Positions 33,100 through 44,560 of a DNA stretch of 64,000 bases are shown in pieces (the first letter of the stretch is position 1; the number at the start of each line of letters is the position of its first letter). Source of the stretch: Streblospio benedicti (lineage: Eukaryota; Annelida; Polychaeta; Spionida; Spionidae); assembly GCA_019095985.1 (NCBI GenBank), contig CM032666.1, positions 52,020,615 through 52,084,614 of the forward strand, written 5' to 3'. A program made the translations under genes and the position numbers. The notes under the pieces are model-generated. The model did no database searches. It was not told the origin of the DNA and saw only the letters and a list, made by a program, of their open reading frames with translations.

Positions 33100-35640
33100 C
33101 TTTTGTCTGAACTTTTCTCTCATTATTTGCTTTTGCACTTTATAATGCACATTGTTATTAAATATTTGAATTGCTTGATCATCATCATTTTCCTCAATTG
33201 GATCATTTATTCCTATTGTCTCTAATTTCCAAAAATGTTCCATTTGTAAATTTTCTGTGTCTGTGCATGTCAACTTCGATTTGTATGATAATTCTGGTAT
33301 TTCTCGAGTGGTAAGGAGGAGCATGGCACTTCCACCTACTTCTGAATTATCAATATCTTTCATTCTTCCTGTAATCATCCAACCGAATATGGAGTTTACA
33401 AAATACAAACCAGGTGTTATTTCAATTTTTTCTCCTGTAATCACATCCCAGTAGTAATTTGCTCCTATTAGGATTTCAATTGATGATTCCTCGTCTTCTG
33501 TGCGCAAAGTATCAGCAAGATTTGACATGGCTGAAGTCCATAACTTTCTCAACTGTTCTGTATTAATTGCTTTCCTGGTCATTTTTCCTGTAATTTGATT
33601 TACAACATCCAACTTAAGGTAAAATTTGCTTCCGTCTTTCAATTCTATATTCGTCTCAACTGTTTTTGTTTTCACCTTAAATGGCTTATCATTTCCAAAT
33701 GTCAATACAGATAGTGCTGTTCCCTCCTGTTTCGTCAATTGTAGTTTCTCTGACAATTTGTTTGTAATGTAGCTTCTGGATGCTCCACTGTCTAATAAGA
33801 TTCTAACTTGTTGAGGATTGTTATTAGCATTCACTGTAACAGTAGCTGTTTGCATCAGAACTCACTGACCTGTTGCCAACAGCTGTGTACTTTCTGCTTC
33901 TGTTTTTCTGCACAATTGAATCATTGATCAACATTCCTGTACTTTCAGTGCTTGCAAACTTACTAGGACATAAACTTCTGTGGTGATTGTTTCTTTTGTT
34001 GCAATGAACACATTCTTTATTGCTTGTGCAATGTTTAAAATCATGGCTTGTTTGAAAGCATACTGTGCAACGGCCCTTTAACATCGACTTTCTTTCATCA
34101 ATAGTGGAATATTTCTGCATTGGTCACTCCAATGATCCAATGTGCAATATATGCATTTCTTTTGCAATGGCCTTTTCACTGATTTACCTTCATTAATCAT
34201 CATGGCCTCAACTGTTGATGTTAATGGGTAATTTGATTGTCCTTCTGTATCATTCATTTCACTATATCTTGCACTTATATATCTGTCCATATTTGTATTT
34301 ATCATATTCACACTCCATTCATTATCTCGCTTGTTTTCATCTATATAGACTTTAGCTTCCCAAGGTAATTTAAGCCAAAGAACTAATGCCATCAGATTTG
34401 TTTCAGTATTTTCACCAATCGCTGCCAATGCTTCATATGGGTTTCAACCGAATCAAACATTTTTCTAAGTTTATCAGCATTGTTTGTTACCTGTGGCTCT
34501 TTCAGAATTGCTTCGTAGTGCGCATTCATGATCTTTCTTTTGTTAGCATATCGTTTTTTCAGCAATTCTACTGCAACCTTATAATTTTCATTTGTTAGCT
34601 CAAGGCCATTTATTACTGTAGCAGCATTATCTGTTAGTTTGCTTTTCAAATAATTGAGCTTATCAACATCTCGTAGACTGCTGTTTTTGTCAATAGAGGA
34701 TTCAAATGAATCCCAGAATTCTTGCCATTTTAAGATTTCACCATTGAATTTATCAAATTCAAGTTGTGGGAGCTTTATATGTAGGTTATTTCGTTGGTTT
34801 GATTCATCTTCATTTTTTGTTTTTTGTAGTCTCATTTTCTCCATTTCTTGAGCAAATTTCAACTCTAATTCTTTCTGCCTTGCCGCAATTTCTTTGTCTC
34901 TTAATTCTAGTTCTTGAACATGCTTCATTTGCAATTCTTTCTGTCTTTCTTCTATTTCTATTTTCATTTTTGCTAGACTTGAGCTCTCCATTTCTGCACT
35001 CTCGTCTCTGCTATGTGTCATTTTTAAAGTTTCTACAGCTACAGTCAGATTGGAAACCATTTCATGGGCTTCACATATCAATTCCGCAGCATCTTCCATT
35101 TCACTCTCATGTTTAGCTTTTAATTTTGGATCTTTTTCACATTTTTCTTCGAGCTTACCTTGTTCTTCCTTAAGAGCTATCAATTTATCTTGTATGCATT
35201 TAAGGGATGGACGTAGCTCATTATCCATAAAATGTGCTTTATCCTCGAGTTCATCTTTCTTAGTATCCAACAGAGCTTGTGCATTATCCAATTTTATTCT
35301 CAGATTTTTCTGTAGAGAACGATAGACCGCCATGTTTACTACAACCACGCTCTGCTACCATATGTTGGACACTGTAAATATTTATGCTTTTTTCTTATTT
35401 TATTTCATAAATTCAATTTATTTACATTTCAAACTCAAAACTGTCATTGTTTTCTTGGTATTGTTTACTCTATAGTACCAATATACGTCATACATTTACG
35501 TTATACGTTATATACGTTACAACGTTCAATTTACATGCGCGTCGGGTTACTTAGTCTAACTGAAGCCTCGGTTTTGTTATTGCCAAAAGGACGACGAAGC
35601 AAGGTAGGTTTGGCGCTATAATGACCGAATATTTAGTTAT
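33100..35640 (-). mobile_element. BEL/Pao LTR retrotransposon fragment (gag-protease part)
   Basis: Reading right to left: a possible LTR (about 35363-35640), a primer-site-like TGGTAGCAGAGC, then a long charged coiled coil (about 34870-35330). This leads to the BEL gag core with LPQLEFDKFNGEILKWQEFW and LNYLKSKLTDNAATVINGLE, CCHC knuckles (CTVCFQTSHDFKHC, CVHCNKRNNHHRSLC), and an aspartic protease domain with LLDSGASRSYI and LIGANYYWDVI. It stops shortly after the protease, with reverse transcriptase, integrase and second LTR absent. It is broken in about three places besides the truncation, and it occupies the 5' part of the hAT element. Confidence 0.8.
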
Positions 35641-35749
35641 TTCTATGTAAAAACAATGAGAATTTGCTACTCATAAAAAGGACGAGTAGATATAATTAGA
35701 GTGCTCATCCGACACAAGGTTTTACTCGTCAATACGAGCGGACGAGTGA

Positions 35750-35764
35750 CTAATCCTGAGCCTG
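35750..35764 (-). repeat. hAT terminal inverted repeat, right
   Basis: Reverse complement CAGGCTCAGGATTAG, followed outside by CCTTTC. Subterminal GACGAGT motifs lie at 35680-35749. Confidence 0.8.
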
Positions 35765-36152
35765 CCTTTCTTATACGATTGATGTATTGGTACTCGCCCA
35801 TTGCCACGTTATAACTGTAGTATGGGAACACAGTGTGATTATTATATGCTCCTCGTTCGTATGCCTTGTACAAATATTGAACATGCTCATAAGCACTACG
35901 ATCACTTAGTTGTCTTTTAACGCTCATCCACTCCATGAGCAGTTCTAACGTGAGGCCATTGACATAGGCAAACGAAACTATCAAAAATCGTTCGAAGTGC
36001 TTCAAGCACTGGCTCTTAAAAAAGTGTTTTTTGATATGCCATGGCCAGTCCTTAGTGTAGCCTATTTGGTCCTGGATGTCGTATAAAATTTCTCTTGGCT
36101 TTCTTTGGTTGGCCATGTTGATGAATGCAAATGATTTGTAATAGCATGGCAC
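35765..36152 (-). CDS. Unrecognised ORF upstream of the Merlin transposase
   Basis: The minus-strand frame starts at 36152 (MPCYYK) or, more likely, at the internal ATG 36116 (MANQRKPREILYDIQDQIG). It encodes about 115 residues rich in aromatics, with WPWHIKKHFF, FERFLIVSFAYVNGLTLELL and YSYNVAMGEYQYINRIRK. The frame runs out exactly at the hAT right terminus. Across the insertion, at 12450, the uninserted sequence would offer a GTACGT splice donor. It therefore looks like a first exon or a companion gene of the Merlin element. I recognise no domain; function unknown. Confidence 0.5.
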
Positions 36153-37142
36153 TTTTTATAGTACATTACGTAGTGGAGGGGTGAAATAAGTGACAACATC
36201 GGAGTGAGATTTTATATGGCTGTATTTAAGTGTTTGTAAATATTCATCTGTATAAGAGTTTAGAACATGTATATATATTGCATTGTAATAAAAACGTTTA
36301 ATTTATTACTGGAACTTGTGTGTTGTTTATACATTCAATTTTGTCTACCCTTCAGCATAAATATGGCCTTATCCATTTGTAATTCGCTCAACCAGGTGGC
36401 ACTTCACAATTTCAAGCGATAGACCATGCCTACGTGATGTCTGCTGTGTTGTGAAATGCGTCTGGCACTTGCGTGCACGCCATAATCTTTTACACACTTG
36501 AAAGTTGGTCCTAGAACGTAATCATGGGAAAGATTTGTATTATTACACCTCACGTACAGTGTGGCGCTCTGCTCCCCGTCCATTCTAAATGTGATGTGAG
36601 ACCGAATGTGGTCCAGTCTGACTAAAACTACAGATCACAGATTCACACACTTGTTAATCATGTACATTAATTACTTTACGGTTTTATAATTGGGGATACC
36701 GGGTAGGTGGTCACCATTACCGAGGCTCATACACACATTTTGTAAAAGGGGGATGGGGTCCAGTTTTTACCAACCTTTACAGAAACATTTCATACGTAAC
36801 CTTTCAAAATTTTACCGCACATTTTTGTCAGCCTCCACCCCATGTATGAAAGTAGGGTCAATCCCGTGCGTGTAACTTACTTTTCAATGATAAAGCACCT
36901 CACTCAATTAGTTAACTAAATCATTATGAATGCTTTAAACCCAGTGAAAATCTGTTGTTAATGTATACAGCTTTTTTTAACTATTACCATGAGTTAATTT
37001 AGATTAGCTACGACATTGTAAAATTTATATATGAAATTATGTTTGAACAGTGTATAATTTTCAATGTAGTAATGCGTTTTCTGTTAAAGTGGATTACTTC
37101 ATGATCAATATTATATGTATAGATACTGCTCGCTTGGGTCTA
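36153..37142. other. Spacer, possible right part of the Merlin element
   Basis: No gene recognised. If the Merlin element is complete its right terminal repeat should lie here, but I could not pair it with a partner near 11380-11457. Confidence 0.35.
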
Positions 37143-37207
37143 TCATAATAATTTATCCTGTTGTTGCCCACTTTATCAAAGAATGAATTGCTATGAGAAG
37201 TATGTTA
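37143..37207 (+). repeat. R90 unit, left of piggyBac-like element
   Basis: ATTTATCCTGTTGTTGCCCA and AAAGAATGAATTGCTATGAG identify a unit cut at TATGTTAA by the next element. Confidence 0.75.
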
Positions 37208-38417
37208 ACCCTATTCCTGCCAGACGTAAATTCATTATGATACCCCTGGGTGCCAGACACGCATTTTGCATGACGTGTTATTCACAGTGGGTGTCTTCAC
37301 TTGTCGTAGTTGAAATATGATCTTTTGTAGCTCCTACGTTTTTCATCACAACATTTTCACATTTACAGTACACATTCAGGAGACGGTCTAGTTTCTTATT
37401 TTCACCATTATAAATAAAGATGCATACAGCATCAATCTCAATTTTGACTATTTTGAGAGATCTCGGATTCATTTGACAGCTAGCTGACCAATTTTGAATG
37501 CTGTAAAATCGGTAGTTATTTTAATTGCAGCGACGTTTTATCCAGGATATACACGAAAAACAACATAAACCATCCATATATTTTTACTTACAATATTACG
37601 GACCAAAAACGTGTTCAAACATTGATTTCCTATCATTGTGAACTTTTGACAGGCATCACGCCATCACCCGACAAAAACATCATCCGTTTTGATAGAAATA
37701 CTAGATATCCGACGTCCACACTTATTGAGTAGTTTGCCAAACGCTTTATCTGTGATTCGGTATCCAAGATACAATAAGATGAGGCATGGATGACGAATAA
37801 TATGATAATTCTTCTTCAAATATTTCAATTTTGTCTCATCATGGCAGATCTTACTGATTACCACCGATTTCCGGGAAATCAGCCTTGCGCAGCGCGCGGC
37901 GCTGCAATAGATTCGTAACAGCGCTCTTGATAAAGGCTTGTGGCATACTTTAGCAGTTGTCAAAATAGTTTTACCGCGATTGAACATAAGAATACCGCTT
38001 TCAAGGCTGAAAATTCAATGTCGTGATATGACCTTGGAGTCTAGTTTCACATTTCATGTTAGGACGCAAAGCAAAGCTGATTTCTCAAGGATTCCAGTGA
38101 TGTATGACAAGCCATGGTTTTTTAATTTTGAAGCAGATAATGCGTGCTAGTTTGGTAAATATTCGTTGTCACAAATAGAATTAAAATATTAACACTATGC
38201 TGCTTATTTCCTTCTAGAAATACATCGAAATGTCAAGGTAAAGTTGTTGTTGTTGTTGACACACCAGAATTTGAGACTAGAACCACGAGTATTTACACAT
38301 GAATATGGCAGTCAAACTCGCACTGTCTTTTTATGAAATTGGGCACCTAAAGGCGCCCTATGGCAAGTTAAGGTATATTACGTTGGGCGCTTATAAGGGC
38401 CCGATGGCAGGAATGGG
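37208..38417. mobile_element. piggyBac-like non-autonomous element
   Basis: The left end, TTAA followed by CCCTATTCCTGCCAGACG, has the piggyBac form. The right end read inward is CCCATTCCTGCCATCG and is followed outside by TTGG rather than TTAA. The host R90 unit is interrupted precisely here (compare 11309-11345), confirming an insertion. There is no transposase; a 107-codon minus frame at 37664-37987 is unrecognised. If the right edge is instead the R90 phrase AATGGGTTGG, the terminal repeat would be shorter and the family uncertain. Confidence 0.5.
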
Positions 38418-39270
38418 TTGGATCAATTCCAGTCTTCCTATATTTATCATGTTGTGACCAACTTTAACTATAATTACATTCATATGTAAAATGATATAAC
38501 GTGGGTTGGATGAATTTGAAACTTGCATGGTTGACAGAAGTGTACATTGTGAAAAACGGTTCACATCACTGCGGCCTCATCCGTTTATCATGTATGTTTC
38601 CCGTATAATAGCTTTAGTACATGTATAGCATTTTAATAATAAAACTACCTTACTTTGAAATTCATACAACCCAATTAATAGTAATCATTTTACACACCAA
38701 TAGATTCTGTTTGAAAATGGGTACAAGAGGATATATATATACAGAGAACTGTCTCGAAATCTCATTTTCTAAACATAAAACTGTGTTATCTGATGTTAAA
38801 CCTTGAAATTCATCCAACCCACTTTTTATCATGTTATATAGCAATAGATTCTTTGTTAAAATGGGATACAACAGGATAAATATATATAGTGGATTGACCC
38901 AAACTGTAATTTACTTAAAAAGTCATAATACTGTTTTTATTTCATGTTAAATCTTGAAATTCACCAATCCCAGTTTTTATCATGTTATATAGCAATAATA
39001 TATATAGTGGATTGACCCGAACTGTAATTTACTTAAAAAGTCATAATACTGTTTTTATTTAATGTTAAATCTTGAAATTCACCAATCCCACTTTTTATCA
39101 TGTTATATAGCAATAGATTCTTTGTTAAAATGGGATACAACAGGATAAATATATATAGTGGATTGACCCGAACTATAATTTACTTAAAAAGTCAATACTG
39201 TTTTTATTTCATGTTAAATCTTGAAATTCATTCAACCCACTTTTTATCATGTTATATAGAAATACAATGT
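38418..39270. repeat. R90 units and a derived tandem repeat
   Basis: Plus-oriented units at 38418-38530 are followed by minus-oriented ones at 38800-38885, 38940-39000, 39065-39150 and 39205-39265. The last three are linked by a repeated spacer containing ATATATAGTGGATTGACC and AAAAAGTCATAATACTG, giving a 120-165 base tandem array. The block as a whole is an imperfect palindrome. Confidence 0.8.
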
Positions 39271-39884
39271 ATGCCCAATAGGGACTCCAGAAATTTGTGC
39301 GTCTAAACACCTGCAAAGCACAAATATTTACACCATGTTTGAGCACCATGCACCCTCGGCGCAATAGGAATAAAACACCTCTACGTATGATAAGGGTTTA
39401 CAGTGTACAGATTCAGAGTCAAATTACCCATCGCCAGGGTATGGCTGTAGATCTATATATGCATTTACGTCAAACGTACCTATAAAACTGATAATATAGG
39501 TCTACAAGGTATGGCATTGTGTACTATTTTATACACAACACTATTCTATTCACTGCCTTTATTCCCAAAACTCAAAACAATAATAATAATATAAAACTAG
39601 TTTTCGAGATCCTTAGTCTCCTTTTCAATAACAACTAATGAAATTAAATTAATGAACTTACATATCAATAACTATGTCAAATTTACATAAATCCCCTCAA
39701 GTATTTTACATTATTAAATTTCTATTTTGTATCTTAACACTCTATATAAATCTATCTTCTTTAAACTAAAACTACATTGTTAAATTCATTACAATTCAAA
39801 CAACTACACAATAAGGTTTAAAAACAAAACATAGTAAGAGCTCCTTTAAGGTATCCACACAATGTACACTAAATTTGTTCTACA
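39271..39884. other. AT-rich spacer, no gene
   Basis: No supported feature. Runs of A and T and short frames only. Confidence 0.4.
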
Positions 39885-40323
39885 ATTTATATATACAACC
39901 ATAAAGTCTGCTATTGAGCATCTTATCTGCACTGCATCTTGCGATTTCCACCCCCTCCCTAGTCTGTCTTTCTAACGGTTTCTTGTATGACTGTATTATG
40001 TTCATTTTTGAATTTTTTGCATCTTGGTTAACATGTGATTCCTGAATGTGTTTGCAAAGGCATTATTCATATGTCTATCATTACTGTGGTCCCTTTATTG
40101 CCTCCAAATGCTGCCTTCCCCTAACGTACCCAGATCTGCCAGACTCCCTATATATATCACTTCTTTCCCCCTCACTACATGTCAAACACTTCCCTTTATA
40201 AACAATCCCCCTCTCTATTGCAATCTCCTTTGCCCCCAAAGATTCGGCCAGCTCAGGAAGACGCGTTGGATAACTACGGTCACCCGATGTTAAAGTGGTG
40301 AATGACATGGGCAATGATGCCAC
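39885..40323 (-). pseudogene. GIY-YIG endonuclease domain remnant, retroelement type
   Basis: The minus strand reads GIVYKGKCLTC, IYRESGRSGYVRGRQHLEAI and, after frame changes, NIIQSYKKPLERQTREGVEI and KMLNSRLYG. The order GIVY, YxGESGRSxxERGxxHL and KPLxRQxxEGxxI, then NSR, is a GIY-YIG nuclease subtype common in invertebrate retroelements and different from the Penelope type at 3308 and 10490. It is decayed. Confidence 0.55.
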
Positions 40324-40471
40324 GCAGATGGATCAAACGGTGAACCAGGAAGCCTCAACAGACACTACCTCTATCGCCGCTGAAATGGACAAGCAAGCGG
40401 TGTGCCGCTCTGGCAGGAAAAGGTTTCCTAACTCCCGTTATAAAGACTGTTACCAGCTGGACTTGAAGTGA
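40282..40471 (+). pseudogene. C-terminal tail resembling a retroelement pol end
   Basis: The plus frame encodes NDMGNDATQMDQTVNQEAST, then CRSGRKRFPNSRYKDCYQLD and stops at 40469-40471. A basic SGRxRxPxxRYxD ending is usual for the C-terminus of Gypsy-type polyproteins. Only this tail is present before the assembly gap. Confidence 0.4.
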
Positions 40472-40484
40472 CAGAGGTGTGGTT

Positions 40485-40584
40485 NNNNNNNNNNNNNNNN
40501 NNNNNNNNNNNNNNNNNNNNNNNNNNNNNNNNNNNNNNNNNNNNNNNNNNNNNNNNNNNNNNNNNNNNNNNNNNNNNNNNNNNN
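40485..40584. other. Assembly gap (100 N)
   Basis: Exactly 100 undetermined bases, the conventional placeholder for a gap of unknown size. It abuts the minisatellite, which probably caused the assembly break, so the array may be longer than shown. Confidence 0.99.
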
Positions 40585-43459
40585 TGCGATAGAGAGGTAC
40601 CGATAGATGGGTACCCATAGATAGGTACCCATAGATAGCTACCGATAGATGGGTACCGATGGATAGGTACAAATAGATGGGTACGGATAGATGGATAGCG
40701 ATAGATAGGTGGCGATAGATAGGTACCGATAGATAGGTTGCGATAGATAGGTACCGATAGATAGGTACCGAAAGATAGGTTGCGATAGATAGGTACCAAA
40801 AGATAGGTACCGATGGATAGGTACCGATGGATACGTATCGATGGATAGGTACCGTTAGATACGTACCGATAGATAGGTACCGAAAGATAGGTACCGATAG
40901 ATGGGTACCGATAGATGGATACCGATAGATGGGTACCGATAGATGGGTACCGATAGATGGGTACCCATAGATAGGTTGCGATAGATGGGTACCCATAGAT
41001 AGGTTGCGATAGATAGGTACCGATAGATAGGTACCGATAGATAGGAGGCGATAGATAGGTACCGATAGATAGGTTGCGATAGATAGGTACCGATAGATAA
41101 GTACCCATAGATATGTACAGATAGATATGTACCGATGGATAGGTACCGATAGATAGGTACCGATAGATAGGTACCGATAGATAGGTACCGATAGATAGGA
41201 ACCGATAGATAGATACCGAAAGATAGGTACCCATAGATAGCTACCGATAGATGGGTACCGATGGAGAGGTACCGATAGATGGGTACCGATAGATAGATAG
41301 CGATAGATCGGTGGCGATAGATAGGTACCGATAGATAGGTTGCGATAGATAGGTTGCGATAGAAAGGTACCGATAGATAGGTACCGATAGATAGGTACCG
41401 ATAGATAGGTACCGATAGATAGGTTGCGATAGATAGGTACCGATAGATAGGTTGCGATAGATAGGTACCGATAGATAGGTACCGATAGATAGGTTGCGAT
41501 AGATAGGTACCAAAAGATCGGTACCGATAGATAGGTACCGATAGATAGGTACCGATGGATAGGTACCGATGGATAGGTACCGATGGATAGGTACCGATAG
41601 ATACGTACCGATAGATAGGTACCGAAAGATAGGTACCGATAGTTAGGTACCGATAGATAGGTACCGATAGATACGTACCGATAGATGGGTACCGATAGAT
41701 AGATAACGATAGATAGGTGGCGTTAGATAGGTATGATAGATAAGTTGCGATAGATAGGTACCGATAGTTAGCTACCAATAGATAGGTACAGATAGATAGG
41801 TACCGATAGATAGGTACCGATAGATAGGTACCGATAGATAGGTACCGATAGATAGGTACCAAAAGATAGGTACCCATAGATAGATACCGATAGATGGGTA
41901 CCGATGGATACGTACCGATAGAATGGTACCGATTGATAGCGATAGATAGGTGGCGATAGATAGGTACCGATAGATAGGTTGCGATAGATAAGTACCGATA
42001 GTTAGGTACCTATAGATAGGTACAGATAGATAGGTACCGTTAGATAGCTACCGATAGATAGGTACCGATAGATGGGTACCGATAGATGGGTACCGATAGA
42101 TGGGTACCGATAGATGGGTACCGATAGATATGTACCGATAGATGGGTACCGACAGATGGGTACCGATAGATGGGTACCGATAGATGGGAACCGATAGATG
42201 GGTACCGATAGATAGGTAGTGATAGAGAGGTTGCGATAGAAAGGTACCGATAGATAGGTACCTATAGATATGTAGGTACCGATAGATAGGTACCGATAGA
42301 TAGGTACCCATAGATAGGTACCCATAGATAGGTACCGATAGATAGATACCGATAGATAGGTACCGATAGATAGGTACCGATAGATAGATAGATAGGTACC
42401 GATAGATAGGTACCGATAGATAGGTACCGATAGATAGGTACCGATAGATAGGTACCGATAGATAGGTACCGATAGATAGGTACCCATAGATAGCTACCGA
42501 TAGATGGGTACCGTTGGATACGTACCGATAGATGGGTACCGATAGATAGATAGCGATAGATAGGTTGCGATAGATAGGTACTGAATGATAGGCTGCGATA
42601 GATAGGTACCGATAGATAGGTACCGATAGATAGGTACCGATAGATAGGTACCGATAGATAGGTACCGATAGATAGCTACCGATAGATAGGTACCGATAGA
42701 TAGGTACCGATAGATAGGTTGCGATAGATAGGTACCGATAGATAGGTACCCATAGATAGGTACCAATAGATGGGTACCAATGGATAGGTACCGGTAGATG
42801 GGTACCGATAGATAAATAGCGATAGATAGGTGGCGATAGATAGGAGGCGATAGATAGGTACCGATAGATGGGTACCAATAGAAAGGTACTGATTGATAGG
42901 TACCAATAGATAGTTACCGATAGATAGGAGGCGATAGATAGGTACCGATAGATGGGTACCGATAGATGGGTACCGATAGATGGGTACCGATAGATGGGTA
43001 CCGATAGATGGGTACCGATAGATGGGTACCGATAGATAGGTTGCGATAGATAGGTACCGATAGATAGGTATCGATAGATAGGTACCTATAGATAGGAGGC
43101 GATAGATAGGTACCGATAGATAGGTTGCAATAGATAGGTACCGATAGATAGGTACCGATAGACAGGTACCGATAGATAGGTACCGATAGATAGGTACCGA
43201 TAGATAGATACCGAAAGATAGGTACCCATAGATAGCTACCGATAGATGGGTACGATAGATAGCGATAGATAGGTACCGATAGATAGGTACCGATAGATAC
43301 CGATGGATAGGTACCGATAGATCGGTGATAGATCGGTGGCGATAGATAGGTACCGATAGATAGATTGTGATAGATAGGTTGCGATAGATAGGTACCGATG
43401 GATAGGTACCGATGGATAGGTACCGATGGATACGTACCGATGGATAGGTACCGAAAGAT
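40585..43459. repeat. Minisatellite of a 14-base unit, about 2.9 kb
   Basis: The unit is GATAGATAGGTACC, with common variants in which GGTACC becomes GGTTGC, GGTGGC, GGAGGC or GGGTACC. Roughly 200 units are present. A longer landmark, GGTACCCATAGATAGCTACC followed by a GATGGG unit and an ATAGATAGCG unit, recurs near 40624, 41226, 41869, 42479 and 43221, a higher-order period of about 600-740 bases. Because 3 x 14 = 42 and the minus-strand unit has no stop, all minus frames stay open (SIGTYLSVPIYRYL repeats). These are not treated as genes. Confidence 0.95.
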
Positions 43460-43517
43460 ACAGCGTAAATTAGACCAAAACTACACAATATAAAAACCAT
43501 TACAAAATCTTTAGTAT
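43460..43517 (-). repeat. 60-base block shared with the foldback insert
   Basis: Reverse complement of 26668-26727, essentially identical (TTTGGTCTAATTTACGCTG at its edge). The minisatellite begins exactly at the end of the match. Confidence 0.85.
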
Positions 43518-43998
43518 GTCAAACGTATCTAGCTGTCCTGCTAGCCCAACCCCCCCTCCTGAGATAGCAGACCACAGCAGCAATTACGTTCCCCTTCATC
43601 TCTCAAGATCGGGTTCAACAGCATCACATGCCAGTGTTGCCGCCTGTAAATATTTTTATTGTACAATTCAGAGCTCAATTGCAAATTTTTAGGTTAACGT
43701 ATTATTAAAAATTTCATAATGTACTGCTTCCATTTCAAAACCTTTTTTCTTCAAATGCAATCTTATTTTTATGTAATTTTTATGTAATATTTCTTTAATT
43801 GCATGTCTAACTCATCTTTATTCACAGGTGTAAATCATGTCACATTGCACGGCAGCAAATATTTATGACATTTTTGAATTCGCAGATAGTTACCGGTCAG
43901 CCAATGCATCTGCAACCGCACCTCCAAGGGCCATCTACAACAACGACGAGGTTGCGACGATGATGAGGGGATCCAGGGGGCTTTGGGGGCTTAAGCAC
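43518..43998. other. Spacer, no gene
   Basis: AT-rich DNA with a short frame at 43837 that I do not recognise. Confidence 0.4.
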
Positions 43999-44560
43999 CC
44001 CCCCCAAAAAAAAAAAAAAAAAAAAAGAAGTAAAGCTCGCTCCCTCGCTTGCGGAAACGTATCTCTGTCCTATTTTTTGTAAGTGCCCTGTTCCACCCTC
44101 AAGCTCTATTCTTCTCTTAAGCCAAATTCCCAATCCCCCCCCCACCGCCTACCTATGCTCATGAGCACAAGCCCTTGCTTTCTATTAAGCCCCCGCTTTT
44201 TCTTAAATTACACCTCTCAGGTGTATACTTACAAGCCCCCCCCCCCCCATTCTGTCAAGCCCCCTATGCTCACAAGCCCCCGCTTTTTCTCAATTACCCC
44301 AATCGGGTGTATACTTACAAGCCCCCCCTGTCAAGCCCCCGATGCTCACAAGCCTTCGCTTTCTTTCAAGCCCCTACTTTTTCTCATATACTACGTATAC
44401 TCACAAGCCCCCACCCCACCTCCACCCAGAACCCCAATGCTCACTAGCACAAGCTTTCAACCCCTACTTTTTCTCAAATCCCCCCCACTCTCAGGTGCAC
44501 ATATATGCTCACAAGACCCCCACCTCCCCATTCTCACAAGCCCCCCCCACTCACACACAC
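43999..44560 (+). repeat. C-rich degenerate tandem repeat
   Basis: About 75-100 base units share TGCTCACAAGCCCCC, GCTTTTTCTCAA and GGTGTATACTTACAAGCCCCC. The block starts with a C run and a 20-base A run at 43998-44026. Proline-rich open frames across it are by-products. Confidence 0.75.

Larger units (their letters stand above)
12458..35764 (-). mobile_element. hAT DNA transposon expanded to 23.3 kb by nested insertions
   Basis: The left terminus is CAGGGTCAGGATTAG; the right terminus reads inward CAGGCTCAGGATTAG (one difference in 15). Both ends carry several subterminal copies of a GACGAGTAG-like motif, usual for hAT. CCTTTC abuts both termini, six bases of a presumed 8-base duplication. 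The minus-strand transposase gene starts near 33090 and finishes at 12815, with its pieces in correct order at 32293-33090, 28205-28328, 14039-14300, about 13668-13876 and 12815-13444. Between them lie Gypsy elements 28329-32292 and 19163-28184, a LINE, a MITE and spacer. A BEL fragment fills 33100-35640. Without these the element would be roughly 4-5 kb, a normal size. It is clearly inactive. Confidence 0.82.

Noticed and set aside
36153-36900. Right terminal repeat of the Merlin element
   Set aside because: I looked for an inverted match to the region next to the transposase stop (11380-11457) and found none convincing.
40585-43459. CRISPR-like array
   Set aside because: The units are contiguous without unique spacers, and the genome is eukaryotic.
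40355-43500. Long open frames (up to 340 codons) reading SIGTYLSVPIYRYL repeats
   Set aside because: They exist in every minus frame because the 14-base unit contains no stop on that strand. There is no start context, codon bias or non-repeat domain; they follow from the minisatellite.
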